Shown: positions 23,578-32,436 of the stretch, one piece after another
How positions within the stretch are numbered: the stretch's first letter is position 1
How the letters are laid out: every line of letters starts with the position of its first letter
Assembly (NCBI GenBank): GCA_029261775.1
Contig: JAJDAR010000285.1
Span: 1-34,801 of the forward strand
DNA length: 34,801 nucleotides
Source: Deltaproteobacteria bacterium
GTDB lineage: Bacteria > Myxococcota_A > UBA9160 > UBA6930
Reading direction: 5' to 3'
Made by a program: the position numbers and the translations under genes
The notes under the pieces: generated by a model
Told to the model about the DNA's origin: nothing
The model's input: the letters and a program-made list of their open reading frames with translations, nothing else
Databases searched by the model: none

Positions 23578-24789
23578 CTACCGGCTCTGCTGGGCGTACG
23601 CGTCGCGCGGCAGGCCCAGGCCCCGCTCGCCGATCACGTTGCGCTGGATGTTGGCCGTGCCGCCCGCGATCGCGACACCGAGGCTCGACATGAACAGGTT
23701 GATCCAGCCCTCCGCACCCTTCGGCGCGACCCCCATCAGCCCGCCGCCGCCCTCGGGGTCGAGCATCGCATCGTCGCCGATCAGGTCGAAGGCGAGCTTC
23801 GAGACTTCCTGGTTGATGTTCGTCGAGTGCAGCTTGTTCATCAGGCCGATCAAGCCGGCGTCCTCGCCGCGCAGCTGATGGGTCAGCTGGCGGAAGCCCG
23901 AGTACTTGTGCGCCTGGACGTAGCCCTCGATCGTCGCCAACCGCTGGCGGATGGCCGGATCCTCGATCGCGGGACGGCCGTCGATCTTCGACTCCCTGGC
24001 GAGCCGCACGAGGCCCTTGAAGGTCGCCTCGACCATCGACGCATTGCCGATCGAGTTGCGCTCGTGCTTGAGGGTGGTGCGCGAGACGATCCAGCCCTCG
24101 CCCCGCTGGCCGACGATCCAGTCCTTGGGCGTGCGGACGTCGGTGAGGAACACCTCGTTGAAGTGGGCCGAGCCGTTCATCTGCCGCAGCGGTCGTACGT
24201 CGATGCCCTCCTGCTTCATGTCGATCAGCAGGTAGGAGATGCCCGCGTGCTTGCCCGCGTCGGGCTCGGTGCGCACCAGGCAGAACATGTAGTCCGCGTG
24301 CACGGCGCCGCTGGTCCAGATCTTCTGGCCGTTGATCACCCACTCGTCGCCGTCGAGCTCGCCGCGGGTCTTGAGCGAGGCCAGGTCGCTGCCCGAGCCC
24401 GGCTCGCTGTAGCCCTGGCACCAGCTCAGCTCGCCCAGCACCGTGCCCGGGACGAACTTCTGCTTCTGCCACTCTTCGCCCTTCTCGAGCAGGGTCGGCA
24501 CGAGCATCATCGTGCCGATTCCACCCGGGTCCCCCGGCGCCTTGGCGCGGCCCAGCTCCTCTCGGATGATCTGGGCCTTGAGCGGATCGCTCGCCTGTTC
24601 CGATCCTCCGTACGCCTTCGGGATGGCCCGGGCGAGGTAGCCGGCCTCGATCGCGGTGCGGCGGAAGTGGATGGCCTGGGCGAGGAAGTCCTGCTCGGCC
24701 TCCTTGCCCTTCGGGGGCCAATGGGACGAGAGGAAGCTGCGCACCTCCTCGCGAAAGGCGTCGTACTCGGGTCCGTAGGAGAGGTCCAA
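23578..24789 (-). CDS. Acyl-CoA dehydrogenase, catalytic subunit
   Basis: A 403-residue flavoenzyme that introduces an alpha,beta double bond into an acyl-CoA. The start is TTG at 24789, with GGAG about seven bases upstream. 'CQGYSEPGSGSD' (~124-135) is the ACADS_1 signature and 'WVINGQKIWTSGA' the flavin-contacting strand. 'LKHERNSIG' carries Glu243, at the helix-G position of the catalytic base in isovaleryl-CoA dehydrogenase and ChsE2. The medium-chain-type base is absent (C-terminal 'GGTANIQRNVIGERG' has Gly where MCAD has Glu). The 'R.QFG' FAD motif is missing and is supplied by the neighbour, so the two probably form an alpha2beta2 enzyme as in steroid side-chain catabolism. The substrate here is unknown. 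Confidence 0.9.
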   Translation of the reverse strand: MDLSYGPEYDAFREEVRSFLSSHWPPKGKEAEQDFLAQAIHFRRTAIEAGYLARAIPKAYGGSEQASDPLKAQIIREELGRAKAPGDPGGIGTMMLVPTLLEKGEEWQKQKFVPGTVLGELSWCQGYSEPGSGSDLASLKTRGELDGDEWVINGQKIWTSGAVHADYMFCLVRTEPDAGKHAGISYLLIDMKQEGIDVRPLRQMNGSAHFNEVFLTDVRTPKDWIVGQRGEGWIVSRTTLKHERNSIGNASMVEATFKGLVRLARESKIDGRPAIEDPAIRQRLATIEGYVQAHKYSGFRQLTHQLRGEDAGLIGLMNKLHSTNINQEVSKLAFDLIGDDAMLDPEGGGGLMGVAPKGAEGWINLFMSSLGVAIAGGTANIQRNVIGERGLGLPRDAYAQQSR

Positions 24790-24910
24790 GGCGTGCTCCG
24801 TTCCGGGGCTCGTGGCTCCCGTCGTAGGTCGCGGCCTGCCGTCGGGCGTCTATTGGCAGGCGGTCTGTCGATACTCTAGCCGCTGGGGGGACGGCCGCGC
24901 ACCCAGCGCC

Positions 24911-25561
24911 TCAGACGGAGGCGTAGCTCGCCAGGGCCTCGGCGGCCGGCGCCTCCGCCACCCCCGGCTCCTTCATGACGGCCTCGAGCCACTCCGGTCG
25001 GTCCGCGCACGCGACGGTGATCGGCTGTTCGAGGCCGGAGAGCTGGGTGGCCTGGCGGACGAACGCGGTGGCGTAGTCCGGCGGCCGGACGTCGCGCGCG
25101 AGCTCGGCCAGGGCGAAGGGATCGGGTGGAGACACGGCTCCGGGGTTCGCGAACACCACCGACGAGGAGCCGGGCTCCCGGCCGCCGCCGGCCAGGCCCA
25201 GGCCGTCACACAGGATCGCGCCGCGCACCGACTCCGGTCGGGCACCGGCCAGCAGCAGCGCGATGTAGGCACCGAGCCCCCGGCCGAGCAGCGTCGCCTC
25301 GCCCAGCTCGCGCAAGGCCGCGTCGGCATCGCCCATCAGCAGCTCGGCGGTGTAGCCACCGCCATCGGGGACCTGGCTTTCGCCATGGCCCGTGAAGTCC
25401 AGCGCGAAGACCGGGCCCGGCCAATCCCGGGCCTCATCGGGAACCGAACGAGGCGAGCGCTCGCCGAGCCCATGGAGGAGCAGCAGGGGCCGTCCCTCGC
25501 CGGCGCGAAGTGCATGGAAGGCCAGGGAGATCCGGCTGTGCTGGAGACGCTTGGCGCTCAT
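24911..25561 (-). CDS. Degenerate alpha/beta hydrolase lacking catalytic residues
   Basis: A 216-residue alpha/beta hydrolase-fold protein. The start at 25561 ('MSAKRLQHSR') is where the fold begins; the ORF-track N-terminus is the antisense of nothing real and overlaps the upstream gene. 'LLLLHGLGE' (~26-34) and 'VFALDFTGHGES' (~51-62) are normal family strands. The nucleophile elbow, however, reads 'GRGLG' (93-97) with Gly95 in place of Ser. No catalytic His motif appears at the C-terminus, which is also short ('ASYASV'). It is therefore probably not a hydrolase by the usual mechanism; it may be a binding protein or a decaying gene, though the frame is intact with normal codon use. It sits between an intact hydrolase gene (55 bases) and the acyl-CoA dehydrogenases (121 bases). 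Confidence 0.75.
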   Translation of the reverse strand: MSAKRLQHSRISLAFHALRAGEGRPLLLLHGLGERSPRSVPDEARDWPGPVFALDFTGHGESQVPDGGGYTAELLMGDADAALRELGEATLLGRGLGAYIALLLAGARPESVRGAILCDGLGLAGGGREPGSSSVVFANPGAVSPPDPFALAELARDVRPPDYATAFVRQATQLSGLEQPITVACADRPEWLEAVMKEPGVAEAPAAEALASYASV

Positions 25562-25616
25562 CGGCCGGCCACCTCCCGACGACCGATCCCCGCAGGCTGT
25601 TCCTCGCTGCGACCGA

Positions 25617-26651
25617 TCATCGCAGGAAGTCCAGCACTTGCGCCGCCACGCGCTCCGGCTGCTCGATGTGCACGAAATGCCCCGCGTCCTCGAACAGCGA
25701 GAGCTCGGCTCCGCGCGGCAGGTAGGGCTCGGCACCGCCGGCGGTGGTCCCCCAGCCCATCGGCTCCTCCTGCAGCCCGAGGATCGCGAGCATCGGGACG
25801 GGCAGCGCGACCATCCGGCGCAGCGACCAGACCGCGCGCCAGGGACCGAAGCCACCCATGCGCAGGGCGGGATCGATCTTCCAGCGCCAGCCGTCCGCAT
25901 CGTGCTGGGCCCCGACGGTGACCAGGTAGCGAAGCCACTCCGGCGAGAGGCGCGGGTTCATCTTCCGGCGGCGCTCCGCCAGCTCGCCGAGGGTTCCGGG
26001 ACGGCGCTGCTTCTGCCCCGCCCGGCGGCGGTGATCGAGCCAACCCGACAGCTCGGTCGCCAGCAGCTTCGTGCGGTCGTGATCGGCCACGTCCGGCGGG
26101 TTCTTCTGCGAGGGGATGCCGTCCACGTTCACGAAACGCGTGATGCGATGCGGCACCGCCTGGATCAGATGGATGGAGATGCCCCCGCCCTTCGAGTGAC
26201 CGAGCAACGGGATGGGATCCGGGCCGATCGAGTCGAGCACCGCGAGCATGTCGCGCACGTCGGCGTCCCAGCTGTACAGCGCGGCGGCAGCCGAATCCCC
26301 ATGCCCCCGCTGGTCCCAGGAGACGACGCGATATCCCTCGGCCGCCAGCAGCGGCGCGAAGCGATCGAAGGTGCCGGCGAAGTCGAAGCCGCCGTGGGCG
26401 AACAGGATCGGCGTGCCGGTTGCGGGGCCCCACTCCGAGACGGCCAGCTCCAAGCCGTGGCTTCGGACGATGCGGCGTCGGTCGGGCCGCTGCGCCCCCG
26501 GGTAGGTCGCGGCGGCCGCGGCCTCCGGGTCGGCCTCGAGCGCGGCCTGCCGCGCGAGGTCGGCCGCCAGGCCCATGTCGGTGCCGGCAGGGCCAGTGGG
26601 CGTGGCGGCGGCCCCCGGCGGGTTCGGGGCAGCCTGCGGAATCTCGGACAA
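25617..26651 (-). CDS. Alpha/beta hydrolase (epoxide hydrolase/esterase-like)
   Basis: A 344-residue cytoplasmic hydrolase, first gene of the probable four-gene operon with the acyl-CoA dehydrogenases. It begins with TTG at 26651, backed by GAGGAGG five bases upstream. After an Ala/Pro-rich N-terminal ~55 residues come 'ILFAHGGFDFAGTF' (oxyanion HG), 'VVSWDQRGHGDS', nucleophile 'GHSKGG' with Ser153, a cap domain, and 'EDAGHFVHIEQPE' with catalytic His325. The acid residue is probably in 'ILGLQEEP' or nearby. The triad is complete, so hydrolysis of an ester, thioester or related substrate feeding the acyl-CoA dehydrogenase step is a reasonable inference. The substrate is not known. Confidence 0.87.
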   Translation of the reverse strand: MSEIPQAAPNPPGAAATPTGPAGTDMGLAADLARQAALEADPEAAAAATYPGAQRPDRRRIVRSHGLELAVSEWGPATGTPILFAHGGFDFAGTFDRFAPLLAAEGYRVVSWDQRGHGDSAAAALYSWDADVRDMLAVLDSIGPDPIPLLGHSKGGGISIHLIQAVPHRITRFVNVDGIPSQKNPPDVADHDRTKLLATELSGWLDHRRRAGQKQRRPGTLGELAERRRKMNPRLSPEWLRYLVTVGAQHDADGWRWKIDPALRMGGFGPWRAVWSLRRMVALPVPMLAILGLQEEPMGWGTTAGGAEPYLPRGAELSLFEDAGHFVHIEQPERVAAQVLDFLR

Positions 26652-26748
26652 GGAAGCCTCCTCGGGCGCGGGAGCAGGGTAACGGTACGCTCACCAGGCT
26701 CCACCCGCGCCCTCGTGTCGGCGGCCGGGACCGCCGAAACGGGACAGC

Positions 26749-28071
26749 ATGGACCGCGTCCTCGATCTCACGCCCGAGAAGTTGGCGGCTCGGCTGTCCC
26801 AGGACGGCTCCGGCCGCGCGTCCTGGATCCGCGTCGACGGGCGACTCGCCGCATCGCATCCGGCCCTCGAGGAGGTCACCTCCTTTCTCGAAGAAGGCGT
26901 CGGTGGTGCCAGGGGGCACGAGGCGGTCTTCCTCGCCGTGGCCCCCACCAGCGGGGCCCTGCTCGGCGCCTTCGTCCACGCCACCGCGCGGGGGCAGGCG
27001 CAGGGCGGACTCCGGCGGGCGCCCTACCCGGACGTGCAGAGCTTCCTCGCGGACGGCCTGCGGCTCTCGTGGGGCATGTCCCGCAAGAGCGCCCTGGCCG
27101 GCCTCTGGTGGGGAGGCGGCAAGGGGTTGATCGCCTGGCCCGGAGACCGGTCCGAGCTGGAGGGCGATGCTCGCCGGACGCTCTACCAGGAGTACGGGGA
27201 TTTCGTGAGCTCCCTCGACGGCTGCTATGTGACCGCCGAGGACGCCGGTACCCGGCCCGAGGACGTCGCGAGCGTGTTCACCCGGACGCGCTTCGTCACC
27301 TGCATCCCACCCGAGCTGGGCGGCGTCGGCAATCCGGCTCCCGCGACGGCGGCCGGCGTCGTGCGGGGGATCGAGGCCGCGCTCGAGGCCATGGGGCGGG
27401 CGGGCCTCGCCGGTCGGCGCATCGCCATGCAGGGGCTCGGCAATGTCGGCGCTGCCATGGTCGACCTGCTGCTCGCGCGCGGCGTCTCGGGCATCGCGGC
27501 GAGCGACATCTCGGCCGAGCGCTGCGGCGAGCTCTCCCACCGCTGGCGCGACGCGCCCATCGAGGTGCGCCTCACCTCGGCAGGAGATCCCAGCGTGCTC
27601 TTCGAGCCCTGTGACGTGCTCGTCCCGAACGCCCTCGGCGGCGTGCTGGGCCCGGCGACGATCCCGCGGCTGCAGACCGCCCTGGTTTGCGGGGCCGCCA
27701 ACAACCCGCTCGAGCGCGAGGAGCGGGACGGCGCGGCCCTGCAGGCGCGTGGCATCGTCTACGTCCCGGACTTCGTGGTGAACCGCATGGGCATCGTGCA
27801 GGTCGCGAACGAGCAGTCGGGCCGGCTCGCCGCCGACCCCGAGGTCGAGCGCCACCTCGATCCCAACCATCCGCAGGGCATCCCGGCGGTGGTCAAGCGC
27901 ATCCTCCAGCGCGCACGCGAGGACGGCATCACCCCGGTCGAGGCCGCGAACCAGATGGCCGAGCGGCTGGCCCGTGAGCCCCACCCGCTGTTCGGGTTCA
28001 GGACCCGCGAGATCCTCCAGGCCTTGCATCGATCGGGCTGGGCCACAGGTCGGCCGGCCGCGGAGCGCTGA
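26749..28071 (+). CDS. Glu/Leu/Phe/Val dehydrogenase family protein
   Basis: A 440-residue NAD(P)-dependent amino acid dehydrogenase that interconverts an amino acid and its 2-oxo acid plus ammonia. The substrate domain has 'GMSRKSALAGLWWGGGKG' with Lys113 and catalytic Lys125, and 'VTAEDAGTRPEDV' with Asp165. The Rossmann domain begins at 'MQGLGNVGAAM' (~228-237). The pattern 'GGGKG' and spacing are closer to leucine dehydrogenases (~365 residues) than to hexameric glutamate dehydrogenases. It has longer ends than leucine dehydrogenases, so specificity is open. Its last 74 bases overlap the convergent pseudouridine synthase gene. Confidence 0.88.
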   Translation: MDRVLDLTPEKLAARLSQDGSGRASWIRVDGRLAASHPALEEVTSFLEEGVGGARGHEAVFLAVAPTSGALLGAFVHATARGQAQGGLRRAPYPDVQSFLADGLRLSWGMSRKSALAGLWWGGGKGLIAWPGDRSELEGDARRTLYQEYGDFVSSLDGCYVTAEDAGTRPEDVASVFTRTRFVTCIPPELGGVGNPAPATAAGVVRGIEAALEAMGRAGLAGRRIAMQGLGNVGAAMVDLLLARGVSGIAASDISAERCGELSHRWRDAPIEVRLTSAGDPSVLFEPCDVLVPNALGGVLGPATIPRLQTALVCGAANNPLEREERDGAALQARGIVYVPDFVVNRMGIVQVANEQSGRLAADPEVERHLDPNHPQGIPAVVKRILQRAREDGITPVEAANQMAERLAREPHPLFGFRTREILQALHRSGWATGRPAAER

Positions 28072-29014
28072 GCGAGAGCCGCCGCCCGCGCCACACGAGC
28101 TCGAGCCCGTCGGCGTGCAGGCGCACGCGGCCTCCTTCCGGCGCCGCGCCGTAGAGGACGTCGCCGACCAGCGGATGACCCAGGGCCTGGAGCTGCACCC
28201 GCAGCTGATGGGTTCGCCCGGACGAGGGCCGTGCCTCGATCAGCGCGGTGGCGGTGTCGACGGCGAGACGCCGGAAACGCGCCTCGGCGCGGCGCGCTTC
28301 GGGCGCAGGCACGGACCCGATGGCGAATCGGAACCGGCCTGCACCCGGCTCGCGGCGCCACCAGCCACCCGATCGACACGCCCACCAGGCAGGCTGGCCC
28401 TCGACGGCCGCCAGATAGCGCTTGCGAACGCGGCGGCCCGCGAAAGCCTCCTGCAGCTCCCGCGCGGCGCCCGCACTCCGTGCGAAGAGCACGACTCCGC
28501 TCGTCTGCCGATCGAGCCGGTGCGCCGCTCTCAGGCCGGGCTCGCGGCGCAGCCTGCGCAGCAGATCCTCGAGCGCCAGGTGCACGCTGGCCCGCGTGCG
28601 CTGCACCGTCCACCAGGCCGGCTTGTCCAGGGCGAGCAGGCCCTCATCCTCGAAGAGGAGACGGCTCCCGAGATCCAGCGGCGGCGTCTCGGGCGCCCAG
28701 CGATAGCTCCAGGCCACGATCCCCGCTCCGGCCGGGACGCGATCCGGCGGAGCCGACGGGTCGAGGGGCCGGCGATCGATCGCGAGCCCGCCGTGCCAGA
28801 CGACCCGATCGAAGGCCTCGTCACCGTGCCGGGCCCGCCCGCCCTCGACGAAGGATCGCCAGTCCTGGTCTTCCGCCTGCTCCCAGCGCCAGCGATCGAG
28901 GGGCGGGTCGTAGCGGTCCGCCTCGGCGCCGGGCTGCGGGGCCGTCCGATGATCGGTGTTTCCGATGGGATCGTTCTGCAAAACCCATTGGACAGGCCGG
29001 CCCCGAGTGCTCAC
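27998..29014 (-). CDS. RluA-family pseudouridine synthase
   Basis: A 338-residue enzyme that isomerises uridine to pseudouridine in RNA, probably rRNA. The catalytic motif 'HRLDRQTSGV' has Asp168; 'LLFEDEGLLALDKPAWW' (~119-135) and 'GRTHQLRVQLQALGHPLVGD' are the other family blocks. The N-terminal ~110 residues are less conserved and not a clear S4 domain. The start is uncertain: GTG at 29014 lacks a ribosome-binding site and the first ~23 codons have atypical A/T third bases, but no other start except TTG at 28981 precedes the conserved region. It overlaps the amino acid dehydrogenase by 74 bases at its 3' end and diverges from dps with only 25 bases between starts. Confidence 0.88.
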   Translation of the reverse strand: MSTRGRPVQWVLQNDPIGNTDHRTAPQPGAEADRYDPPLDRWRWEQAEDQDWRSFVEGGRARHGDEAFDRVVWHGGLAIDRRPLDPSAPPDRVPAGAGIVAWSYRWAPETPPLDLGSRLLFEDEGLLALDKPAWWTVQRTRASVHLALEDLLRRLRREPGLRAAHRLDRQTSGVVLFARSAGAARELQEAFAGRRVRKRYLAAVEGQPAWWACRSGGWWRREPGAGRFRFAIGSVPAPEARRAEARFRRLAVDTATALIEARPSSGRTHQLRVQLQALGHPLVGDVLYGAAPEGGRVRLHADGLELVWRGRRLSLSAPRPADLWPSPIDARPGGSRGS

Positions 29015-29039
29015 TCTAGGCGACCAGGAGGAAGGAATC

Positions 29040-29489
29040 GTGACCGATACCGAACGAACCGAGGTCGTGCAGGCCCTCGAGAAGCTGCTGGCCAGCAGCT
29101 ACACGCTCTACCTGAAGACCCACAACTACCATTGGAACGTGACGGGGCCGATGTTCACCACGCTCCACACGCTCTTCGAGGTCGAGTACACCGACCTTGC
29201 GCTGGCGGTCGACGTGATCGCCGAGCGGATCCGCGCCCTGGGGGCACCGGCTCCCGGCACCTATGCCGCCTTCCAGAGCCTGTCGATGGTCAAGGAGGCA
29301 CCGGGCGTGCCGAGTGCCACCGAGATGGTGCGCCAGCTGGTCGCGGACCAGGAGACGGTGGCGGCGGCAGCGAGGCAGGTGGCCGAGGTCGCCTCCGCTG
29401 CGAACGATGCCGCCAGCGAGGACCTCGCCGTGCAGCGCATCAACGTGCACGAGAAGAACGCCTGGATGCTGCGCAGCCACCTCGAGTAG
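29040..29489 (+). CDS. dps: Dps family ferritin-like DNA-protection protein
   Basis: A 149-residue Dps: dodecameric mini-ferritin that oxidises and stores iron and protects DNA. GTG at 29040 is chosen because AGGAGG lies eight bases upstream; the ORF-track ATG at 28956 is far before it. The inter-subunit ferroxidase ligands appear at the right spacing: His31 ('NYHWNV'), His43, Glu47, Asp58 and Glu62 ('DVIAERIRALG'). E. coli has Asp where Glu47 stands. The N-terminus is short and not very basic, so DNA binding by a Lys-rich tail is not evident. It is convergent with sucA; a weak hairpin lies between them. Confidence 0.9.
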   Translation: MTDTERTEVVQALEKLLASSYTLYLKTHNYHWNVTGPMFTTLHTLFEVEYTDLALAVDVIAERIRALGAPAPGTYAAFQSLSMVKEAPGVPSATEMVRQLVADQETVAAAARQVAEVASAANDAASEDLAVQRINVHEKNAWMLRSHLE

Positions 29490-29512
29490 AGCTGCGCATC
29501 GGACGCCCTGGC

Positions 29513-29543
29513 TCGGCCCGGCGGGGCTCCCTCGTCGGGCCGA
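29513..29543. terminator. Hairpin between dps and sucA
   Basis: TCGGCCCG (29513-29520) and CGGGCCGA (29536-29543) form an 8-bp stem with a 15-base loop in the convergent gap. There is no T-run on either strand, so it is a weak bidirectional terminator candidate. Confidence 0.3.
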
Positions 29544-29592
29544 TCGCGTCCCATCCTGGAGGCCCGTCTCGAGCGCCCCGGGCTGCCCCCGC

Positions 29593-32436
29593 TCAGAGTC
29601 CGTGGAAGGCCGCCTCGAGAAAGGCGGCCTGCTCGGCCCGGTGGATGCGCGCCGAGCCGGTGGCCGGACTGGCCGAAGGCGAGCGGCCCGCATAGCCGAG
29701 CTTCGACAGGGTGCGAAGCGGCTCCTGCAGGCGCTCCCGGACGAAGGTCCAGGCGCCCATGTTCGCCGGCTCCTCCTGCACCCAGAAGACGGCTTCGGCC
29801 GCCGCGTAGCGCGCCATCAGCGCGTTGATCTCGGGCTCGGGCCAGGGGTACAACTCCTCGAGCCGCACGATGGCCACGTCACCGGCGGCCTCCCCGGGGC
29901 CGACGCCGTCGCGCTTCTCCCGGTACGCCATGATGTCGTAGTAGACCTTGCCGCTGCAGCACAGCACGCGCCGGACCCGTCGGGGATCCTGGATCGCGGG
30001 GTCGTCGAGCACGGTCTGGAAGCCGCGGTTCACGAAGTCCGCCACCCGGCTGGTGGCCCGCGGCGCGCGCAGCAGACTCTTCGGCGTGAAGATCACGATC
30101 GGTGCGCGATAGGCCCGCCGCATCTGGCGGCGCAGGGCGTGGAAGTACTGCGCCGGCGTCGTGCAGTTGACGACCTGGAGGTTGTCCTCGGCGCAGAGCT
30201 GGAGGAAACGCTCCATGCGTGCGCTCGAGTGCTCGGGGCCCTGCCCCTCGTAGCCGTGGGGCAGCAGCATCACGAGGCCGCTCATGCGCTGCCACTTCGT
30301 ATGGGCAGAGGTGATGAACTGGTCCACGATGACCTGGGCGCCGTTCGCGAAGTCGCCGAACTGGGCCTCCCACAGGGTCAGGGTGGTCGGATCGGCCAGG
30401 CTGTAGCCGTACTCGAAGCCCAGCACGGCCGCCTCCGAGAGGTGGCTGTCGTAGACCTCGAAGCGGGCCTGGGTCTCCGACATGTGATCGAGGGGGGCGT
30501 ACTCGAGGCCGGTCACCTGGTCGACGAGGACCGCGTGGCGCTGGCTGAAGGTTCCGCGTGAGCTGTCCTGCCCGGAGAGCCGCACCGGCGTCCCCTCGAC
30601 GAGCAGGCTTCCGAAGGAGAGCGCCTCCGCGGTGGCCCAGTCGATCGGCCCGTCCTCCGCGATCACCTTGCGGCGCTTCTCGAGCAGCGTGGCCAGCTTG
30701 GGGTGGACCTGGAAGTCGGAGGGCACGCTGGCCAACGCCTCGGAGATCTGCGCGAGCCGCTCGACGGGAACGGCGGTGTCGCCGTTGTCACCGGGGTCGG
30801 TGCGCGAGTAGCCCGCCCAGGGGCCTCGGGGCTCGTAGGGCTCATCCGGACCCGGAGGGCGCGTCTTGATGATCTGGAGCGCCTGCTGGAGCTGGGCCGA
30901 CAGGTCCTCCTCGATCCGCTCGACGTCCTGGAGTGAGAGCGTGCCTCCCCGCACCAGCTGCTCCGTGTAGATCTGTCGCAGCGGCTCCTTGTGGCGGATC
31001 TGCTCGTAGAGGAGAGGGTTCGTGAAGCTCGGCTCGTCGCCCTCGTTGTGGCCGTGCCGGCGGTAGCAGAGCAGGTCGATGACCACGTCCTCGCCGAAGC
31101 GCTGCCGGTACGCGTAGGCGAGCTTGGTCACGTGGACGACGGCCTCGGCGTCGTCGCCATTCACGTGGAAGATCGGGATCTGGATCATCTTGGCCACGTC
31201 CGTGGCGTAGAGCGTGGACCGCGCCTCCTGGGGCGTCGTCGTGAAGCCGATCTGGTTGTTCACGACGATGTGCAGGGTGCCGCCGGTCGAGTAGCCGTTC
31301 AGGTGGGAGAGGTTCAGCGTCTCGGCGACGATTCCCTGACCCGCGAAGGCCGCGTCGCCGTGCAGGAGCACCGGAACCGTCTGCTCCCCCTTCAGGTCGC
31401 CGGAGCGGACCTGCTTCGCGCGGGCGCGACCCTCGACCACGGGATCCACGGCCTCGAGGTGCGACGGATTGGCGGTCAGGCTCAGGTGGACGCGCTCGCC
31501 GCTGCGGGTCCGTCGGTCGCTGGAGAAGCCCTTGTGGTACTTGACGTCGCCGGAGCCGAAGGGGCTGTCGTGCTCCTCGACGTCCTCGAACTCGGAGAAC
31601 ATCGCCTCGAGGGACTTGCCCATGATGTTCGAGAGCACGTTCAGCCGTCCGCGATGGGCCATGCCCAGAACCAGCTCCCGGGTGCCGTGCCCCGGGGCCT
31701 CCTCGACGATGGTGTCGAGCAGGGGGATCAACGCCTCGGCTCCCTCGAGCGAGAAGCGCTTCTGGCCCAGGAACTTCGTGTGGAGGAAGCGTTCGAACAG
31801 CTCGGCGGCACAGACCTTCTCGAGAACACGCAGCTGCTCGTCGGGCCCCTGGGAGGTGTCGTTTTCGGTCTCCTCCATGCGCTGCATCAGCCACTGCCGG
31901 CGACCCGGATCCTGGATGTGGGTGAACTCGACGCCGATGCTCCGGCAGTAGGTGGAGCGCAGCCGGTCGAGGATCTGCGCCAGGGTCTGGATGGGTCCGC
32001 CGGGCAGGTCGCCGGCGAAGAAGGCCTGGTCCAGATCGCCCTCGCCGAACCCGTAGTGGGCCGGGTCGAGCTCGGGGAAGTAGGTGACCTCCGCACCGAG
32101 CGGATTCGACTCCGCGATGCGATGCCCGCGGGCCCGGAAGGCGTGGATCAGGCGCAGGACCCGCGCGTGCTTCTCTGCGACCTGCGGGCTCGCGATCGGT
32201 GCGCCGACCGCCGGTTGGGGCTCCTGGACTGCGGGCTCGACGGCCGCGCGCGGGGCGGGCGGCTTGGCGCCATCGTCGAAGAGCTCGGCCCAGCTGGCGT
32301 CGACCGAGCCCGGATCGAGGGCGTAGCGATCGCGGATCTCCGCCACGATGCCGGCGTTGACGCCGAAGCTGGAGAGGGGCGCGCGCTCGTCGCGGCGGTG
32401 GCCTCGAGTTCTTTCTGGGCGCCCCTCGTGGGACAT
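29593..32436 (-). CDS. sucA: 2-oxoglutarate dehydrogenase E1 component
   Basis: A 947-residue thiamine-diphosphate E1 enzyme of the TCA-cycle 2-oxoglutarate dehydrogenase complex. 'SSFGVNAGIVAEIRDRYALD' is the usual N-terminal docking helix region. 'GMAHRGRLNVL' (His261) and 'NPSHLEAVDP' (His326) match the active-site histidines of E. coli SucA (260, 298), followed by 'HGDAAFAGQGIVAETLN' and 'VVNNQIGFTT'. The C-terminal half has 'GTFSQRHAVL', 'WEAQFGDFANGAQ' and 'LPHGYEGQGPEHSS'. I chose ATG 32436: the 37-codon extension to 32547 is low-complexity, with many A/T third bases and no ribosome-binding site. sucB and lpd are not adjacent. Confidence 0.95.
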   Translation of the reverse strand: MSHEGRPERTRGHRRDERAPLSSFGVNAGIVAEIRDRYALDPGSVDASWAELFDDGAKPPAPRAAVEPAVQEPQPAVGAPIASPQVAEKHARVLRLIHAFRARGHRIAESNPLGAEVTYFPELDPAHYGFGEGDLDQAFFAGDLPGGPIQTLAQILDRLRSTYCRSIGVEFTHIQDPGRRQWLMQRMEETENDTSQGPDEQLRVLEKVCAAELFERFLHTKFLGQKRFSLEGAEALIPLLDTIVEEAPGHGTRELVLGMAHRGRLNVLSNIMGKSLEAMFSEFEDVEEHDSPFGSGDVKYHKGFSSDRRTRSGERVHLSLTANPSHLEAVDPVVEGRARAKQVRSGDLKGEQTVPVLLHGDAAFAGQGIVAETLNLSHLNGYSTGGTLHIVVNNQIGFTTTPQEARSTLYATDVAKMIQIPIFHVNGDDAEAVVHVTKLAYAYRQRFGEDVVIDLLCYRRHGHNEGDEPSFTNPLLYEQIRHKEPLRQIYTEQLVRGGTLSLQDVERIEEDLSAQLQQALQIIKTRPPGPDEPYEPRGPWAGYSRTDPGDNGDTAVPVERLAQISEALASVPSDFQVHPKLATLLEKRRKVIAEDGPIDWATAEALSFGSLLVEGTPVRLSGQDSSRGTFSQRHAVLVDQVTGLEYAPLDHMSETQARFEVYDSHLSEAAVLGFEYGYSLADPTTLTLWEAQFGDFANGAQVIVDQFITSAHTKWQRMSGLVMLLPHGYEGQGPEHSSARMERFLQLCAEDNLQVVNCTTPAQYFHALRRQMRRAYRAPIVIFTPKSLLRAPRATSRVADFVNRGFQTVLDDPAIQDPRRVRRVLCCSGKVYYDIMAYREKRDGVGPGEAAGDVAIVRLEELYPWPEPEINALMARYAAAEAVFWVQEEPANMGAWTFVRERLQEPLRTLSKLGYAGRSPSASPATGSARIHRAEQAAFLEAAFHGL

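Noticed and set aside
22705-24879. 724-residue plus ORF
   Set aside because: Antisense of both acyl-CoA dehydrogenases.
25558-28029. 823-residue minus ORF
   Set aside because: Antisense of the amino acid dehydrogenase and shadow of the hydrolase.
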